From Roseovarius sp. MMSF_3281 (lineage in GTDB: Bacteria; Pseudomonadota; Alphaproteobacteria; Rhodobacterales; Rhodobacteraceae), in NCBI RefSeq assembly GCF_030733685.1, contig NZ_JASHIM010000003.1, positions 62,001 through 126,000 of the forward strand: a DNA stretch of 64,000 nucleotides. The letters run 5' to 3'. This document shows positions 46,372 to 54,682 of the stretch, one piece after another. The position numbers were made by a program, and so were the translations under genes. The notes under the pieces were generated by a model. The model did no database searches, was not told where the DNA came from, and was given only the letters and a program-made list of their open reading frames with translations. The stretch's first letter is position 1. Every line of letters starts with the position of its first letter.

Positions 46372-46463
46372 AGCGCACAGCCGCCCCGGATATTCTGCCG
46401 CAGGCGTCGAACGCGCCATTCGGGCATGAACGCCATATTCAACCAAATGGTTGAGAATGGATA

Positions 46464-46496
46464 AGGGCCGCGCAGCGTCGCGCTGCACGGCCCTTC
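46464..46496 (-). terminator. Bidirectional-looking terminator after uspA
   Basis: AAGGGCCG..GCAGCG pairs with CGCTGC..CGGCCCTT across 46464-46496, 22 bp past the uspA stop. On the minus strand the stem ends in TT and only a short A/T stretch follows. Confidence 0.65.
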
Positions 46497-46517
46497 CCCA
46501 TTTGACGTCCGCAACCC

Positions 46518-46931
46518 TCAGCGCACCACAAAAACCGAACACTTGGCATGCTGCGCGATATAGCCGCCATGGGACGAGAACACATGCTCCAGAACCCCCG
46601 GCTCATGGCTGGCCACGATCACCAGGTCGGCACCGGTGCGTTCGATCTCGCGCATCAAGGCCTTGGTCGTCTCGATCTCGGGGTCATGGCTGATCACCGG
46701 GTCACCTTCCACCGGCACGCCGAATTTCTCGGACAGCTCCTTGGCAAAGCCCCTTACGGTCTCGCCGAATTCCTCGGGCGTATGGCCCAGTTTCCCCGGA
46801 AGCGCGCCACCGACGCTGACCACCTCGATACCGGCCCCATGCCGTTTGGCCATGTCACCCGCCACCTCAAGCGCCTTGGCCAGACTGTCCTTGTGAACCA
46901 AATCCACCGGCACCATGATCTTGCTGAACAT
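46518..46931 (-). CDS. Universal stress protein, UspA family
   Basis: Start at the ATG at 46931 (MFSKIMVPVDLVHKDSLAKAL) with GGATC as ribosome site. 137 residues with the Usp fold: opening beta strand SKIMVPVDL, the VSVGG turn, and the ADLVIVASHEPGVLEHVFSSHGGYIAQHAKCSVFVVR end. The usual ATP-site G-x-x-G-x9-G-S/T reads SHEPGVLEHVFSSHGGYI, slightly altered, so ATP binding is uncertain. Divergent from the ArsR gene. Confidence 0.9.
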   Translation of the reverse strand: MFSKIMVPVDLVHKDSLAKALEVAGDMAKRHGAGIEVVSVGGALPGKLGHTPEEFGETVRGFAKELSEKFGVPVEGDPVISHDPEIETTKALMREIERTGADLVIVASHEPGVLEHVFSSHGGYIAQHAKCSVFVVR

Positions 46932-47058
46932 AAACGATCCTTTCGCATTTCCTGTTTCCATGTATCCACCCTAGAAACGCGGCCGCCTTCATGCTTTGCG
47001 ACAGATCAAACGCATTCCACAGTTGACGCCGCGCCGCGCGCGGGGCTTAACAAGACCC

Positions 47059-47388
47059 ATGGCCAAGGACCTCGATACCGTCTTTCACGCACTCGCCGAT
47101 CCCACGCGGCGCGCCATTCTGGCCATGCTGCTGGAAGACGACATGGCCGTGACCGACGTCGCCGACCCTTTCGATAAAAGCCTCGCCGCCATCTCCAAGC
47201 ACCTTGGCATCCTCACCCGCGCGGGCCTCATCAGCCAGGAACAACGCGGGCGCGTGAAATGGTGCAAGCTGGAACCGGACGCGCTGCGCGATGCCAGCAT
47301 CTGGATGCAGGGCTTTGGACAATTCGAGGCCGTGAACCTTGATGCCTTCGAACGCTTTCTGGCCAAGGAACTGCCCGGGGATGGTTGA
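47059..47388 (+). CDS. ArsR family winged-helix regulator
   Basis: Start at the ATG at 47059 (MAKDLDTVFHALADPTRRAILAML). 109 residues; the recognition helix region is DKSLAAISKHLGILTRAGLISQEQRGRVKWCKLEPDALR. No Cys pair of metal sensors is seen in the a3 helix, so it is closer to the SdpR/ArsR-like group than to metal sensors. The glycosyltransferase gene starts inside its last codons, so the two are coupled. Confidence 0.9.
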   Translation: MAKDLDTVFHALADPTRRAILAMLLEDDMAVTDVADPFDKSLAAISKHLGILTRAGLISQEQRGRVKWCKLEPDALRDASIWMQGFGQFEAVNLDAFERFLAKELPGDG

Positions 47389-48349
47389 CCCAAACGGCCC
47401 ATTGCCCCCGGCACAGGTCGAAACCCTGCACGGGGCCACCGTCGTGCCCATGGCCGAGGACCCCGATCAGGCCTGCGGCGTGCTGCGCGCCGATGGCTCG
47501 TTTTGCGAAACCTCCGCCACCCGCCTGTCCGCGGGCCGCATGACAGGTATCCCGCAACCGCCCACAAACGCCAGCCCCCTGCCCGGCCGTCACCTCTATG
47601 CCGGGCTGGGGCGGCACCACTTCGGCCATTTCCTCGTGGAAACCATCACCCGGCTTTGGGCCTTGGATCATCAGGCGGTGCCGTACGACGGCATCGTCGT
47701 GATCCCCAAACACGGCATTGATTTCAATGCCGTGATGCGCCGCCGCTTGGGCGCCTTCTTCGATCTGCTTTCGGGGGGCCTGCCCGTGCATGTCGCCGAT
47801 ACCCCGCTCAAGGTCGAAACGCTTTGCGTGCCGACACAGGGGTTCGGGCATATGAACTGGCTTACCGGCACGCCCGAGTTTCGCAACCACACGCGTCAAC
47901 GCCTGACGGCCCAGATCACGCCCGAAGGCCCCGAGAAACTCTATGTCGCGCGCACCGCGCTCAAGGATGCGGCCCAAGCCATGGATCAGGAAGACCGCGT
48001 CGTCACCATGATGAAACGCGCCGGCTACACCGTCTTTCACCCACAGGATCACTCCCTCGCCGAGCAATGCAGCCGCTACATGGCCGCAAGGCAAATCGTC
48101 GGTCCCGATGGTTCGGCCTTTCACCTTGCCCCGTTCGTCTTGCAAAAAGGCACCCGCGTCGGCCTCATCCAACGCCGCCACCGGCAGGACGTCTTCGATG
48201 CCCTCGTCGCGCAAATCCGGGCCTTCTGCGAGGCCGAGCTTGTCACCGTCAATCCGCTTTTGCCCCTCGGGCAGGGGCGCGAACCCGACAAGCCACAGGT
48301 TTTTGTCAGGCAGGCCAGACGCGGCCTCAGGGACTCAGGCTTCCTGTAA
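47381..48349 (+). CDS. Glycosyltransferase family 61 (DUF563) protein
   Basis: Start at the ATG at 47381, overlapping the arsR stop by 8 bp. 322 residues with the GT61 block YAGLGRHHFGHFLVETITRLWAL (about residues 70-92) and the late acceptor/donor block LYVARTALKD...IVGPDGSAFHLAPFV. Such enzymes transfer sugars to polysaccharides or proteins; the donor is unknown. Its end overlaps the end of the convergent EamA gene by 15 bp. Confidence 0.8.
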   Translation: MVDPNGPLPPAQVETLHGATVVPMAEDPDQACGVLRADGSFCETSATRLSAGRMTGIPQPPTNASPLPGRHLYAGLGRHHFGHFLVETITRLWALDHQAVPYDGIVVIPKHGIDFNAVMRRRLGAFFDLLSGGLPVHVADTPLKVETLCVPTQGFGHMNWLTGTPEFRNHTRQRLTAQITPEGPEKLYVARTALKDAAQAMDQEDRVVTMMKRAGYTVFHPQDHSLAEQCSRYMAARQIVGPDGSAFHLAPFVLQKGTRVGLIQRRHRQDVFDALVAQIRAFCEAELVTVNPLLPLGQGREPDKPQVFVRQARRGLRDSGFL

Positions 48350-49231
48350 TCCGTGCTCATCCTTCAAAAGCAGCACCAAGGCCAAGACGATCAACGCCAC
48401 ACCCGGCAACATCGCCATGGGCGGCAGGCCTTGGCCCAGGGCCACAAGCCAACAAATCACCCAGACCGGCGCCAGATAGGTATAGGCCATGACCTTCGCA
48501 CTCGGCAGACGAAGCGAGGCATATTGCAACAACACAAAGGTCAGCGCCGTCGCCATGGCGCCCGTATAAGCAATGGTAATCCAGACGATCGGCGGCAGGG
48601 CGGCCCAATCCGTGGCCCGGATATCGCCCCATCCCGCGATCAGGATCATCCCGGCCGCCGCCACCAGGGCCCCGAAGGAAAAGGCAATCGGACTTTCACC
48701 CCGGTTCAGGCGCGGAACCAGGGGCGTGTAAAGCGCATGCCCCACGCAGCCGATGAAATAAATCGCCACGCCCCGGCCCACCTCGAATGCCAAAAGCGCA
48801 TCGAGATCGGCACGGAAAATCACCCACAGCGCCCCCAAACCGCCGAAACTCAGCGCCATGGCCATGCGCCATGTCATCACTTGCCGCATCAGGATATACC
48901 CGAAAAATCCCGCCACCACCGGCATCAGGGTAAAGACCGCCGAAAGACTCACCGGCGAGGCGGTTTTCAACCCCTCGAACATGGTGACAAAGTAGAATCC
49001 CATCAGGCCGCCAAGCACCACGAACCGCCAAGGCGCGCGAAACTGGCCGGGATGCAGGCCAATCCGTGCCTGCGCCACGATGCCCAACAGCACGGCGGCC
49101 AGGGCAAAGCGCACCGCGTTCAGCGCGGTCGAGGCGATATAGGGGCTGGCCAATGATCCCAACGCGAAGGACCCCGCGATCAGGGCCGAGAAACACAGCA
49201 TCGCCAGATGCCCACGGACCGCCGCGCTCAT
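48335..49231 (-). CDS. DMT superfamily transporter, EamA type
   Basis: Start at the ATG at 49231 overlapping the lysR stop (ATGA). 298 residues, ten membrane helices in two EamA repeats (first ~10-140, second ~150-290). Probable small-metabolite exporter; substrate unknown. It lies directly behind the LysR gene on the same strand. Confidence 0.88.
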   Translation of the reverse strand: MSAAVRGHLAMLCFSALIAGSFALGSLASPYIASTALNAVRFALAAVLLGIVAQARIGLHPGQFRAPWRFVVLGGLMGFYFVTMFEGLKTASPVSLSAVFTLMPVVAGFFGYILMRQVMTWRMAMALSFGGLGALWVIFRADLDALLAFEVGRGVAIYFIGCVGHALYTPLVPRLNRGESPIAFSFGALVAAAGMILIAGWGDIRATDWAALPPIVWITIAYTGAMATALTFVLLQYASLRLPSAKVMAYTYLAPVWVICWLVALGQGLPPMAMLPGVALIVLALVLLLKDEHGLQEA

Positions 49232-50115
49232 GCCTCGGCCCAAAGCGCGGCGCGTTCTTTGAGAAAGCTCAGGAAGGCCTGCACCTTGCTGGTGCGGTGC
49301 AGGTCCATATGGGTGACCAACCACAAGGCCGATGACCATTCCTTGCGCGGCGGCATGACCTCGGTCAGCCCGCCGATCTCACGGGCATGCAAACGCGACA
49401 TGAAACCAATGCCCGCACCTTCCTGGATCGCCCGGCGCTGTGCATGAACATCGCCACTGCGGAAACTGATCCGCTCCAGGGGGATTGTCTCATACATCCA
49501 GCGGAAGAACGGCGCGCGCGAGGCCGGATCGTCCGCCCCGACAAACCAATGGTTCTGCAACTCGCTCTCATCCGTCGGCAGGCCGAAACGCGAAATATAG
49601 CCATCGCTGGCAAACAGCGTGAATTCCTGCGTCACGAAGGGTTGCACCACGTTATCCGGCTGATCGGGGGCGGCCCCCGCCCGTACCGCCACATGCGCCT
49701 CGCCATATTCCAGCCGGAACAGGCGGTCGCCGGTCAGGTAACGCACCACGATATCTGGGTGGGCCTGCTGAAATTCGGTCAACACCGGCACCAACAGGTG
49801 GCTCACGCTACCAAGCGAGGTCACCACCAGGTCGCCGGACACGTCGTTGCCCCGCCCCTTGATCCGGCCCGAAAGCTGCGCGAACTGATCGTCCGTGGCC
49901 TGCGCCACCCGCATCAGGTCTTCGCCCGCCTCGGTTGGCGTATAGCCCCGCGCATGGCGTTGAAACAGCCTCACACCAAGGCGGTCCTCCAACGCGTCGA
50001 TATGGCGGATCACGGTGGCATGATGCACGCCCAGAACCTCCGCCGCGCCACTCACCGTACCAACCCGCGCCACGTTAAAGGCCGTGCGGATCTCGTCCCA
50101 GTTGTCCATGGTCAT
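49228..50115 (-). CDS. LysR family regulator
   Basis: 295 residues: N-terminal winged HTH (MDNWDEIRTAFNVARVGTVSGAAEVLGVHHATVIRHIDALEDRLGVRLFQRHARG) and a periplasmic-binding-like effector domain. The start may be 50115 or the ATG two codons later. It is divergent from the azoreductase gene across 114 bp with a GTGAT/ATCAC palindrome, and is followed by the EamA gene; both are likely targets. Confidence 0.92.
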   Translation of the reverse strand: MTMDNWDEIRTAFNVARVGTVSGAAEVLGVHHATVIRHIDALEDRLGVRLFQRHARGYTPTEAGEDLMRVAQATDDQFAQLSGRIKGRGNDVSGDLVVTSLGSVSHLLVPVLTEFQQAHPDIVVRYLTGDRLFRLEYGEAHVAVRAGAAPDQPDNVVQPFVTQEFTLFASDGYISRFGLPTDESELQNHWFVGADDPASRAPFFRWMYETIPLERISFRSGDVHAQRRAIQEGAGIGFMSRLHAREIGGLTEVMPPRKEWSSALWLVTHMDLHRTSKVQAFLSFLKERAALWAEA

Positions 50116-50141
50116 CTATCCGTCTTTGTGCAATTGCAAAC

Positions 50142-50162
50142 ATCACATGTTGATTTGGTGAT
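50142..50162. promoter_or_regulatory. Likely LysR binding site between lysR and azoR
   Basis: ATCAC (50142-50146) and GTGAT (50158-50162) are inverted copies 11 bp apart, which fits a LysR-type T-N11-A site in the divergent promoter region. Confidence 0.5.
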
Positions 50163-50229
50163 ATTGAGTTTATTTAAGCACAATGCAAAATGATCCTCAA
50201 TATCCAAAAGCAACCCTACGAGGATCACA

Positions 50230-50817
50230 ATGACAACCCTGCTCCGCATCGACAGTTCCGCCCGTACCCAAGGCTCGGTCACCCGCGACCTGACCGCCCG
50301 CATCACCAAGGCGTACCCCGACGCAAAGGTGATTCATCGCGACCTTGCGCAAACCCCGGTGCCGCAAATCACCGAAAGCTGGGTCACCGCCAATTTCACC
50401 CCGCCCGAGGACCGCACCGCGGCCCAGGTCGAAACCCTCGCTTTTTCCGAAGAGCTTCTGGCCGAGCTTGAGGCCGCCGATACCATCGTCATCGGCCTGC
50501 CGGTCTATAACTTCGCCCCCGCCGCCGCGCTCAAGGCCTGGATCGACAACGTCGCCCGCGTCGGCCGCAGCTTTCGCTACACCGCCGAGGGGCCCGAAGG
50601 CCTGCTGAAAGGCAAACGCGCGATCCTCGCCATGGCCTCGGGCGGCACCGGCGTTGGCTCCGAGATCGACTTCGCCACCACCTACATGCGGTTCATCCTT
50701 GGCTTCATCGGTATCACCGACGTCACCGTCGTGGCCGCCGATCAGATGGCCATGGATGCCGAATCCAGCCTCAGCCGCGCCAACGACCAGATCGCGCAAC
50801 TCACCCAAGCCGCCTGA
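50230..50817 (+). CDS. azoR: FMN-dependent NADH-azoreductase
   Basis: 195 residues of the flavodoxin-like NAD(P)H dehydrogenase family: opening MTTLLRIDSSARTQGSVTR (phosphate loop SSAR), the FMN/active-site block VIGLPVYNFAPAAALKAWIDNVARVGRSFRYT, and MASGGTG. It reduces quinones and azo compounds. Divergent from a LysR gene that probably senses quinone-like stress. Confidence 0.92.
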   Translation: MTTLLRIDSSARTQGSVTRDLTARITKAYPDAKVIHRDLAQTPVPQITESWVTANFTPPEDRTAAQVETLAFSEELLAELEAADTIVIGLPVYNFAPAAALKAWIDNVARVGRSFRYTAEGPEGLLKGKRAILAMASGGTGVGSEIDFATTYMRFILGFIGITDVTVVAADQMAMDAESSLSRANDQIAQLTQAA

Positions 50818-50825
50818 GCGCACCA

Positions 50826-50851
50826 CCGGGCCCGCCCCCACGCGGGCCCGG
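50826..50851 (+). terminator. Hairpin after azoR
   Basis: CCGGGCCCGC (50826-50835) pairs with GCGGGCCCGG (50842-50851), loop CCCCAC, 9 bp past the azoR stop. No U-run. Confidence 0.65.
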
Positions 50852-50893
50852 CTTGACTCCGCCCCTCGCGCACAGTAAAGCCTCCTCAAATCT

Positions 50894-50980
50894 CCGGAAG
50901 TGCGCAAAACTTCCGGTCCCATGGGCACAGGCCCGGGATCGCCCCCCACCAGCGAGTTTCGCCCGTGGGGGCCTTTGTGA
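50894..50980 (+). ncRNA. Structured leader or small RNA upstream of ffh
   Basis: Two strong hairpins: CCGGAAGT / ACTTCCGG (50894-50901, 50909-50916) and a larger one, CCCCCAC...GCGA-GTT-TCGC...GTGGGGG (50943-50971), followed by CTTTGTGATTTG. The ffh start is about 70 bp further on. It may be an attenuating 5' leader of ffh or a short independent RNA. The conserved SRP-RNA tetraloop region is not present, so this is not 4.5S RNA. Confidence 0.4.
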
Positions 50981-51039
50981 TTTGAAACATGCTTCCTACC
51001 TTGGGGGCAGAACCTGAAACCGGCGAAGGAGGCCGCGAC

Positions 51040-52524
51040 ATGTTTGAAAATCTGTCCGAACGCCTGTCCGGTGTCTTCGACCGGCTGACGAAACAGGGCT
51101 CGCTCACCGAGGAAGACGTCAAAACCGCCCTGCGCGAGGTGCGCGTCGCCCTGCTTGAGGCCGACGTTTCGCTGCCCGTCGCCCGCGACTTCGTCAAGAA
51201 AGTGCAGGAACAGGCCACCGGCCAGGCGGTCACCAAATCGGTCACCCCCGGCCAACAGGTGGTCAAGATCGTCCACGACGCGCTTGTCGAAACCCTCACC
51301 GGCGCCGAAGACCCCGGCACCCTGAAAATCGACAACCCGCCGGCCCCCGTTCTCATGGTCGGCCTGCAGGGCGGCGGGAAAACCACCACCACCGCCAAGC
51401 TTGCCAAGCGGCTCAAGGAAAAAGACGGCAAGCGCGTGCTGATGGCCTCGCTCGACGTCAACCGCCCCGCGGCCATGGAACAGCTGGCGATCCTGGGCAC
51501 CCAGATCGGCGTCGATACCCTGCCCATCGTCAAGGGCGAAAACCCGGTGGCCATCGCCAAACGCGCCAAGACGCAGGCCAGCCTCGGGGGCTATGACGTC
51601 TACATGCTCGACACCGCCGGTCGCCTGTCGATCGACGAGGAGTTGATGGCACAGGTCGAAGCGGTGCGCGATGTCGCCAACCCGCGCGAAACCCTGCTGG
51701 TGGTCGACGGCCTGACAGGTCAGGACGCCGTCAACACCGCCCAGAACTTCGATGACCGGATCGGCATCTCCGGCGTGGTTCTCACCCGGATGGATGGCGA
51801 CGGGCGCGGCGGTGCCGCCCTTTCCATGCGCGCCGTCACCGGCAAGCCCATCCGCTTCGTCGGCTTGGGCGAGAAAATGGACGCGCTTGAGACGTTTGAG
51901 CCGGAGCGTATCGCCGGCCGCATCCTTGGCATGGGCGACATCGTCAGCCTTGTGGAAAAAGCCCAGGAAACCATCGAGGCCGAACAGGCCGAGAAGATGA
52001 TGAAGCGCTTCCAGAAGGGGCAGTTCAACATGAACGACCTCAAGATGCAGCTGGAACAGATGCAAAAGATGGGCGGCATGGAAGGCGTGATGGGCATGAT
52101 GCCCGGCATGGGCAAAATGGCCAAGCAGATGGAAGGCGCCGGGATCGACGACAAGATCATTTCGCGCCAGATCGCCCTGATCCAGTCGATGACCAGGAAA
52201 GAACGCGTCAACCCCAAGCTCTTGCAAGCCTCGCGCAAGAAACGCATCGCCAAGGGCGCAGGGCTAGAAGTGTCGGAACTCAACAAACTGCTCAAGATGC
52301 AGCGGCAGATGGGCGACATGATGAAGAAGATGGGCAAGGGCGGTATGCTCAAACAGGCCATGAAAGGCATGTTCGGCAAGGGCGACCCCTCCCCCGAGGA
52401 CATGCAGGGCATGGACCCCAAGGCACTGGAACAAGCCGCCAAGCAGATGGGCGGCGGCTTGCCCGGCATGGGCGGCGGCAAGGGCCTCCCCCCCGGCCTC
52501 TCCGGTTTCGGCAAGAAGAAATAA
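51040..52524 (+). CDS. ffh: Signal recognition particle protein Ffh
   Basis: Start at the ATG at 51040 (MFENLSERLSGVFDRL) behind GAAGGAGG. 494 residues: N domain, GTPase G domain (G1 GLQGGGKTTT, DTAGRLSID, TRMDGDGRGG) and the Met-rich M domain (MKRFQKGQFNMNDLKMQLEQMQKMGG onwards) that binds signal peptides and 4.5S RNA. The C-terminus is a Gly/Met-rich extension. Essential core gene. Confidence 0.97.
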   Translation: MFENLSERLSGVFDRLTKQGSLTEEDVKTALREVRVALLEADVSLPVARDFVKKVQEQATGQAVTKSVTPGQQVVKIVHDALVETLTGAEDPGTLKIDNPPAPVLMVGLQGGGKTTTTAKLAKRLKEKDGKRVLMASLDVNRPAAMEQLAILGTQIGVDTLPIVKGENPVAIAKRAKTQASLGGYDVYMLDTAGRLSIDEELMAQVEAVRDVANPRETLLVVDGLTGQDAVNTAQNFDDRIGISGVVLTRMDGDGRGGAALSMRAVTGKPIRFVGLGEKMDALETFEPERIAGRILGMGDIVSLVEKAQETIEAEQAEKMMKRFQKGQFNMNDLKMQLEQMQKMGGMEGVMGMMPGMGKMAKQMEGAGIDDKIISRQIALIQSMTRKERVNPKLLQASRKKRIAKGAGLEVSELNKLLKMQRQMGDMMKKMGKGGMLKQAMKGMFGKGDPSPEDMQGMDPKALEQAAKQMGGGLPGMGGGKGLPPGLSGFGKKK

Positions 52525-52554
52525 GGCCCGGTCGCACCCCATGCTTTCATCTTT

Positions 52555-52573
52555 CCCCAAATACTCCCGCCGG
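52555..52573. repeat. Copy of the AAATACTCCC intergenic element
   Basis: CCCCAAATACTCCCGCCGG lies just after ffh, related to the copies at 29618-29635 and 39079-39098. Confidence 0.5.
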
Positions 52574-52623
52574 AGGCTCCCCCGGCCGACACCCGCTCAG
52601 GCGGCGGGAAACGGGGTGCGCCC

Positions 52624-53175
52624 GTGACCGCAAGTCTCTCCATCCCCACGCTTGAGACCAAGCGCCTGATCCTCCGCGACCCCCGCGAAAGCGATTTCGA
52701 GGCCGAGCGCGATTTTTACGCCTCGGATGCCTCGCGCTTTGTCGGCGGCCCGCTGCCCGAACAACAGGTCTGGCGCAACCTCGCGATGCTCATGGGCCAC
52801 TGGGCCTTCCGCGGCTATGGTTTCTGGGGTGTGGAAGACAAGAAAACCGGCACCTATCTGGGCCGCGTCGGCCTGTGGTTCCCGCATGGCTGGATGGAAC
52901 GCGAAATCGGCTGGACGCTGATGCCCTACGCCACCGGCCAGGGCTATGCCACCGAAGCCGCCGAGACCGCCCGCGCCCATGCCTATGACATCTTGGGTTG
53001 GGACACCGCGATCAGCCAGATCGACCCGGCGAACGCTCCCTCCAAGGCCGTCGCCCGCCGCTTGGGCGCCCGCTTTGAACAAATGTACGACGATCCCATT
53101 TACGGGCCGGTCGAAATCTGGCGTCACCTTGCGCCCGCCGATCTGGAAAACGGTGGCATGGAGGCCTACGCCTGA
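52624..53175 (+). CDS. GNAT family N-acetyltransferase (RimJ/RimL-like) 1
   Basis: GTG start at 52624. 183 residues with the opening PTLETKRLILRDPRESDFE typical of RimJ/RimL-type GNATs, the strand-loop block YLGRVGLWFPHGWMEREIGWTL and the acetyl-CoA loop ATGQGYATEAAETA. The ALGA-like end strand is RRLGARFEQMYD. Its stop overlaps the start of a second, related GNAT (TGATG), so the pair is coupled. Confidence 0.9.
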   Translation: MTASLSIPTLETKRLILRDPRESDFEAERDFYASDASRFVGGPLPEQQVWRNLAMLMGHWAFRGYGFWGVEDKKTGTYLGRVGLWFPHGWMEREIGWTLMPYATGQGYATEAAETARAHAYDILGWDTAISQIDPANAPSKAVARRLGARFEQMYDDPIYGPVEIWRHLAPADLENGGMEAYA

Positions 53176-53780
53176 TGGCCACGCAAAACATCCCCACGCT
53201 GGAAACCCGGCGGCTCGTCCTGCGCGGGCCGGAACCGGATGACTACCCCAACTTCAAGGCGACCTTTTCCTCCTATCGTTCGCGTTTCATGGGCGGGCCG
53301 CTCAATGCCTACGAGACATGGATGCTCTATGCCGCCGAAATCGGCCATTGGAACATTCGCGGCTTCGGCATGTGGATGATCCACGACAAACAGACCGATG
53401 AAACCTACGGCATGGCCGGTGGCTGGTTCCCCGCCAAGTGGCCCGAACGCGAAATCGCCTGGATCATCTGGCCTGAAAAATCCGGGCACGGCTACGCGCT
53501 TGAGGCCACCGATGCCGCGCGCACCTATTTCTACGACAAGCTCGGCTGGGATGGCGCGGTCAGCTACATCGACCCCAAGAACCTCGATTCCATCCGTCTG
53601 GCCGAACGGCTCGGCGCGGTTAAGGATAAAGAGGCGGCCACGATTGACGGCAACGATGCGGTCTATCGCCACCCCTCGCCCGAAACCCTCAAGTCGGGGC
53701 AGATCGCCGACGGGATCGAGCTTGAGATCAGCCATTATTGCGACCCCTTGTTTCAACCGAAAGGGCTCCCGATTGACTGA
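53175..53780 (+). CDS. GNAT family N-acetyltransferase 2
   Basis: 201 residues, same plan as its neighbour: PTLETRRLVLRGPEPDDYPNF, FPAKWPEREIAWIIWPEKSGHGYALEATDAA (acetyl-CoA loop), and DPKNLDSIRLAERLGAV. The two genes share the same opening and are likely a tandem duplication. Targets unknown. Confidence 0.9.
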   Translation: MATQNIPTLETRRLVLRGPEPDDYPNFKATFSSYRSRFMGGPLNAYETWMLYAAEIGHWNIRGFGMWMIHDKQTDETYGMAGGWFPAKWPEREIAWIIWPEKSGHGYALEATDAARTYFYDKLGWDGAVSYIDPKNLDSIRLAERLGAVKDKEAATIDGNDAVYRHPSPETLKSGQIADGIELEISHYCDPLFQPKGLPID

Positions 53781-53808
53781 GTTTCGCCGCCATATCACGC
53801 CGCATTCT

Positions 53809-53886
53809 GTACATTCTGTACAGAGCCACGCCGGACCCGGCCGAATTCTGTACAGAACCCGGGGTCTTTATGTACAATCTGTACAG
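53809..53886 (+). promoter_or_regulatory. Palindromic TGTACA array B with embedded promoter
   Basis: TGTACA starts at 53809, 53818, 53850, 53872 and 53881: steps 9, 32, 22, 9. The first pair lies in the perfect tandem 9-mer ATTCTGTAC; the middle site is the palindrome TTCTGTACAGAA. Site 3 can serve as -35 (TGTACA, 53850-53855) and TACAAT (53874-53879), overlapping site 4, as -10, with an 18-bp spacer. A repressor on these sites would block the chorismate mutase promoter. Confidence 0.8.
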
Positions 53887-53911
53887 CGCGGCCTTGCCTT
53901 CGGAGGGACCC

Positions 53912-54211
53912 ATGTCTGATGACGCAACCGCCCGCGCCGCGGCCCTGCTCAAGGGGCACCGCGAAAGCATCGACCGCCTTGATGCGATCCTCGTCTATAC
54001 CCTGGGCGAGCGTTTCAAGCACACCCAGGCCGTGGGGCAACTCAAGGCCGAACACGACCTTCCCCCGTCCGATCCGGCCCGCGAAGAGGCCCAGATCGCG
54101 CGGCTCGAAGATCTGGCAACCCGGGCCGACCTGGACCCGGAATTTGCCAAGAAGTTCCTGAACTTCATCATCGCCGAGGTGATCCGACATCACCGCCAAC
54201 AGCAATCGTAA
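53912..54211 (+). CDS. Chorismate mutase, AroQ type
   Basis: Start at the ATG at 53912 behind GGAGGG; the open frame to 53870 would put part of array B in the coding region. 99 residues, all helical: ESIDRLDAILVYTLGERFKHTQAVGQLKAEHDLPPSDPAREEAQIARLEDLA. The Arg in ESIDRLD, the GERFKH Arg/Lys pair and the catalytic-site Glu/Gln region match AroQ. It converts chorismate to prephenate for Phe/Tyr. It precedes rpsP by 48 bp and carries its own array-controlled promoter. Confidence 0.92.
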   Translation: MSDDATARAAALLKGHRESIDRLDAILVYTLGERFKHTQAVGQLKAEHDLPPSDPAREEAQIARLEDLATRADLDPEFAKKFLNFIIAEVIRHHRQQQS

Positions 54212-54259
54212 GCCGGGTATAAATCCGGCTAACCCACGCCATTCAAAGGAGAAATCACA

Positions 54260-54664
54260 ATGGCCATGAAAATCCGCCTTGCCCGTGCAGGTAGCAAAAA
54301 GCGCCCCTTCTACCGCATTGTCGCCGCCGACAGCCGCATGCCGCGCGACGGTCGCTTCATCGAGAAACTGGGCACCTACAACCCGCTTCTGCCGAAAGAC
54401 AGCGAAGAGCGCGTGAAGATGAACATGGAGCGCGTTCAATACTGGCTCGACCAAGGCGCACAGCCCTCGGACCGTATCTCGCGCATGCTGGAAGCCGCCG
54501 GTGTTGTCGCCAAGAAAGAGCGTAACAACCCCAACAAAGGCACCCCCGGCAAAAAAGCCCAGGAACGCGCCGAAGAGAAAGCCGCCAAGGCAGCAGAAGC
54601 CGCCGAAGCCGCTGCTGCCCCGGCTGAAGACGCGCCCGCCGAAGAGGCCGCCAGCGAAGAGTAA
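54260..54664 (+). CDS. rpsP: 30S ribosomal protein S16
   Basis: 134 residues; the S16 core ([45 protein letters not shown]) is followed by a Lys/Ala/Glu-rich C-terminal extension common in alphaproteobacteria ([20 protein letters not shown]). Ribosome-binding site AAAGGAGAAAT is strong. Confidence 0.97.
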   Translation: MAMKIRLARAGSKKRPFYRIVAADSRMPRDGRFIEKLGTYNPLLPKDSEERVKMNMERVQYWLDQGAQPSDRISRMLEAAGVVAKKERNNPNKGTPGKKAQERAEEKAAKAAEAAEAAAAPAEDAPAEEAASEE

Positions 54665-54682
54665 GCTGGTTAAGGTACTGGA

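Noticed and set aside
50880..50990. 4.5S (SRP) RNA gene
   Set aside because: The conserved GGAA-tetraloop/asymmetric-loop core of SRP RNA is missing.
50197..52227. Long minus-strand open frame opposite azoR and ffh
   Set aside because: Antisense to two certain genes; His/Gly/Asp-rich product with no motif.
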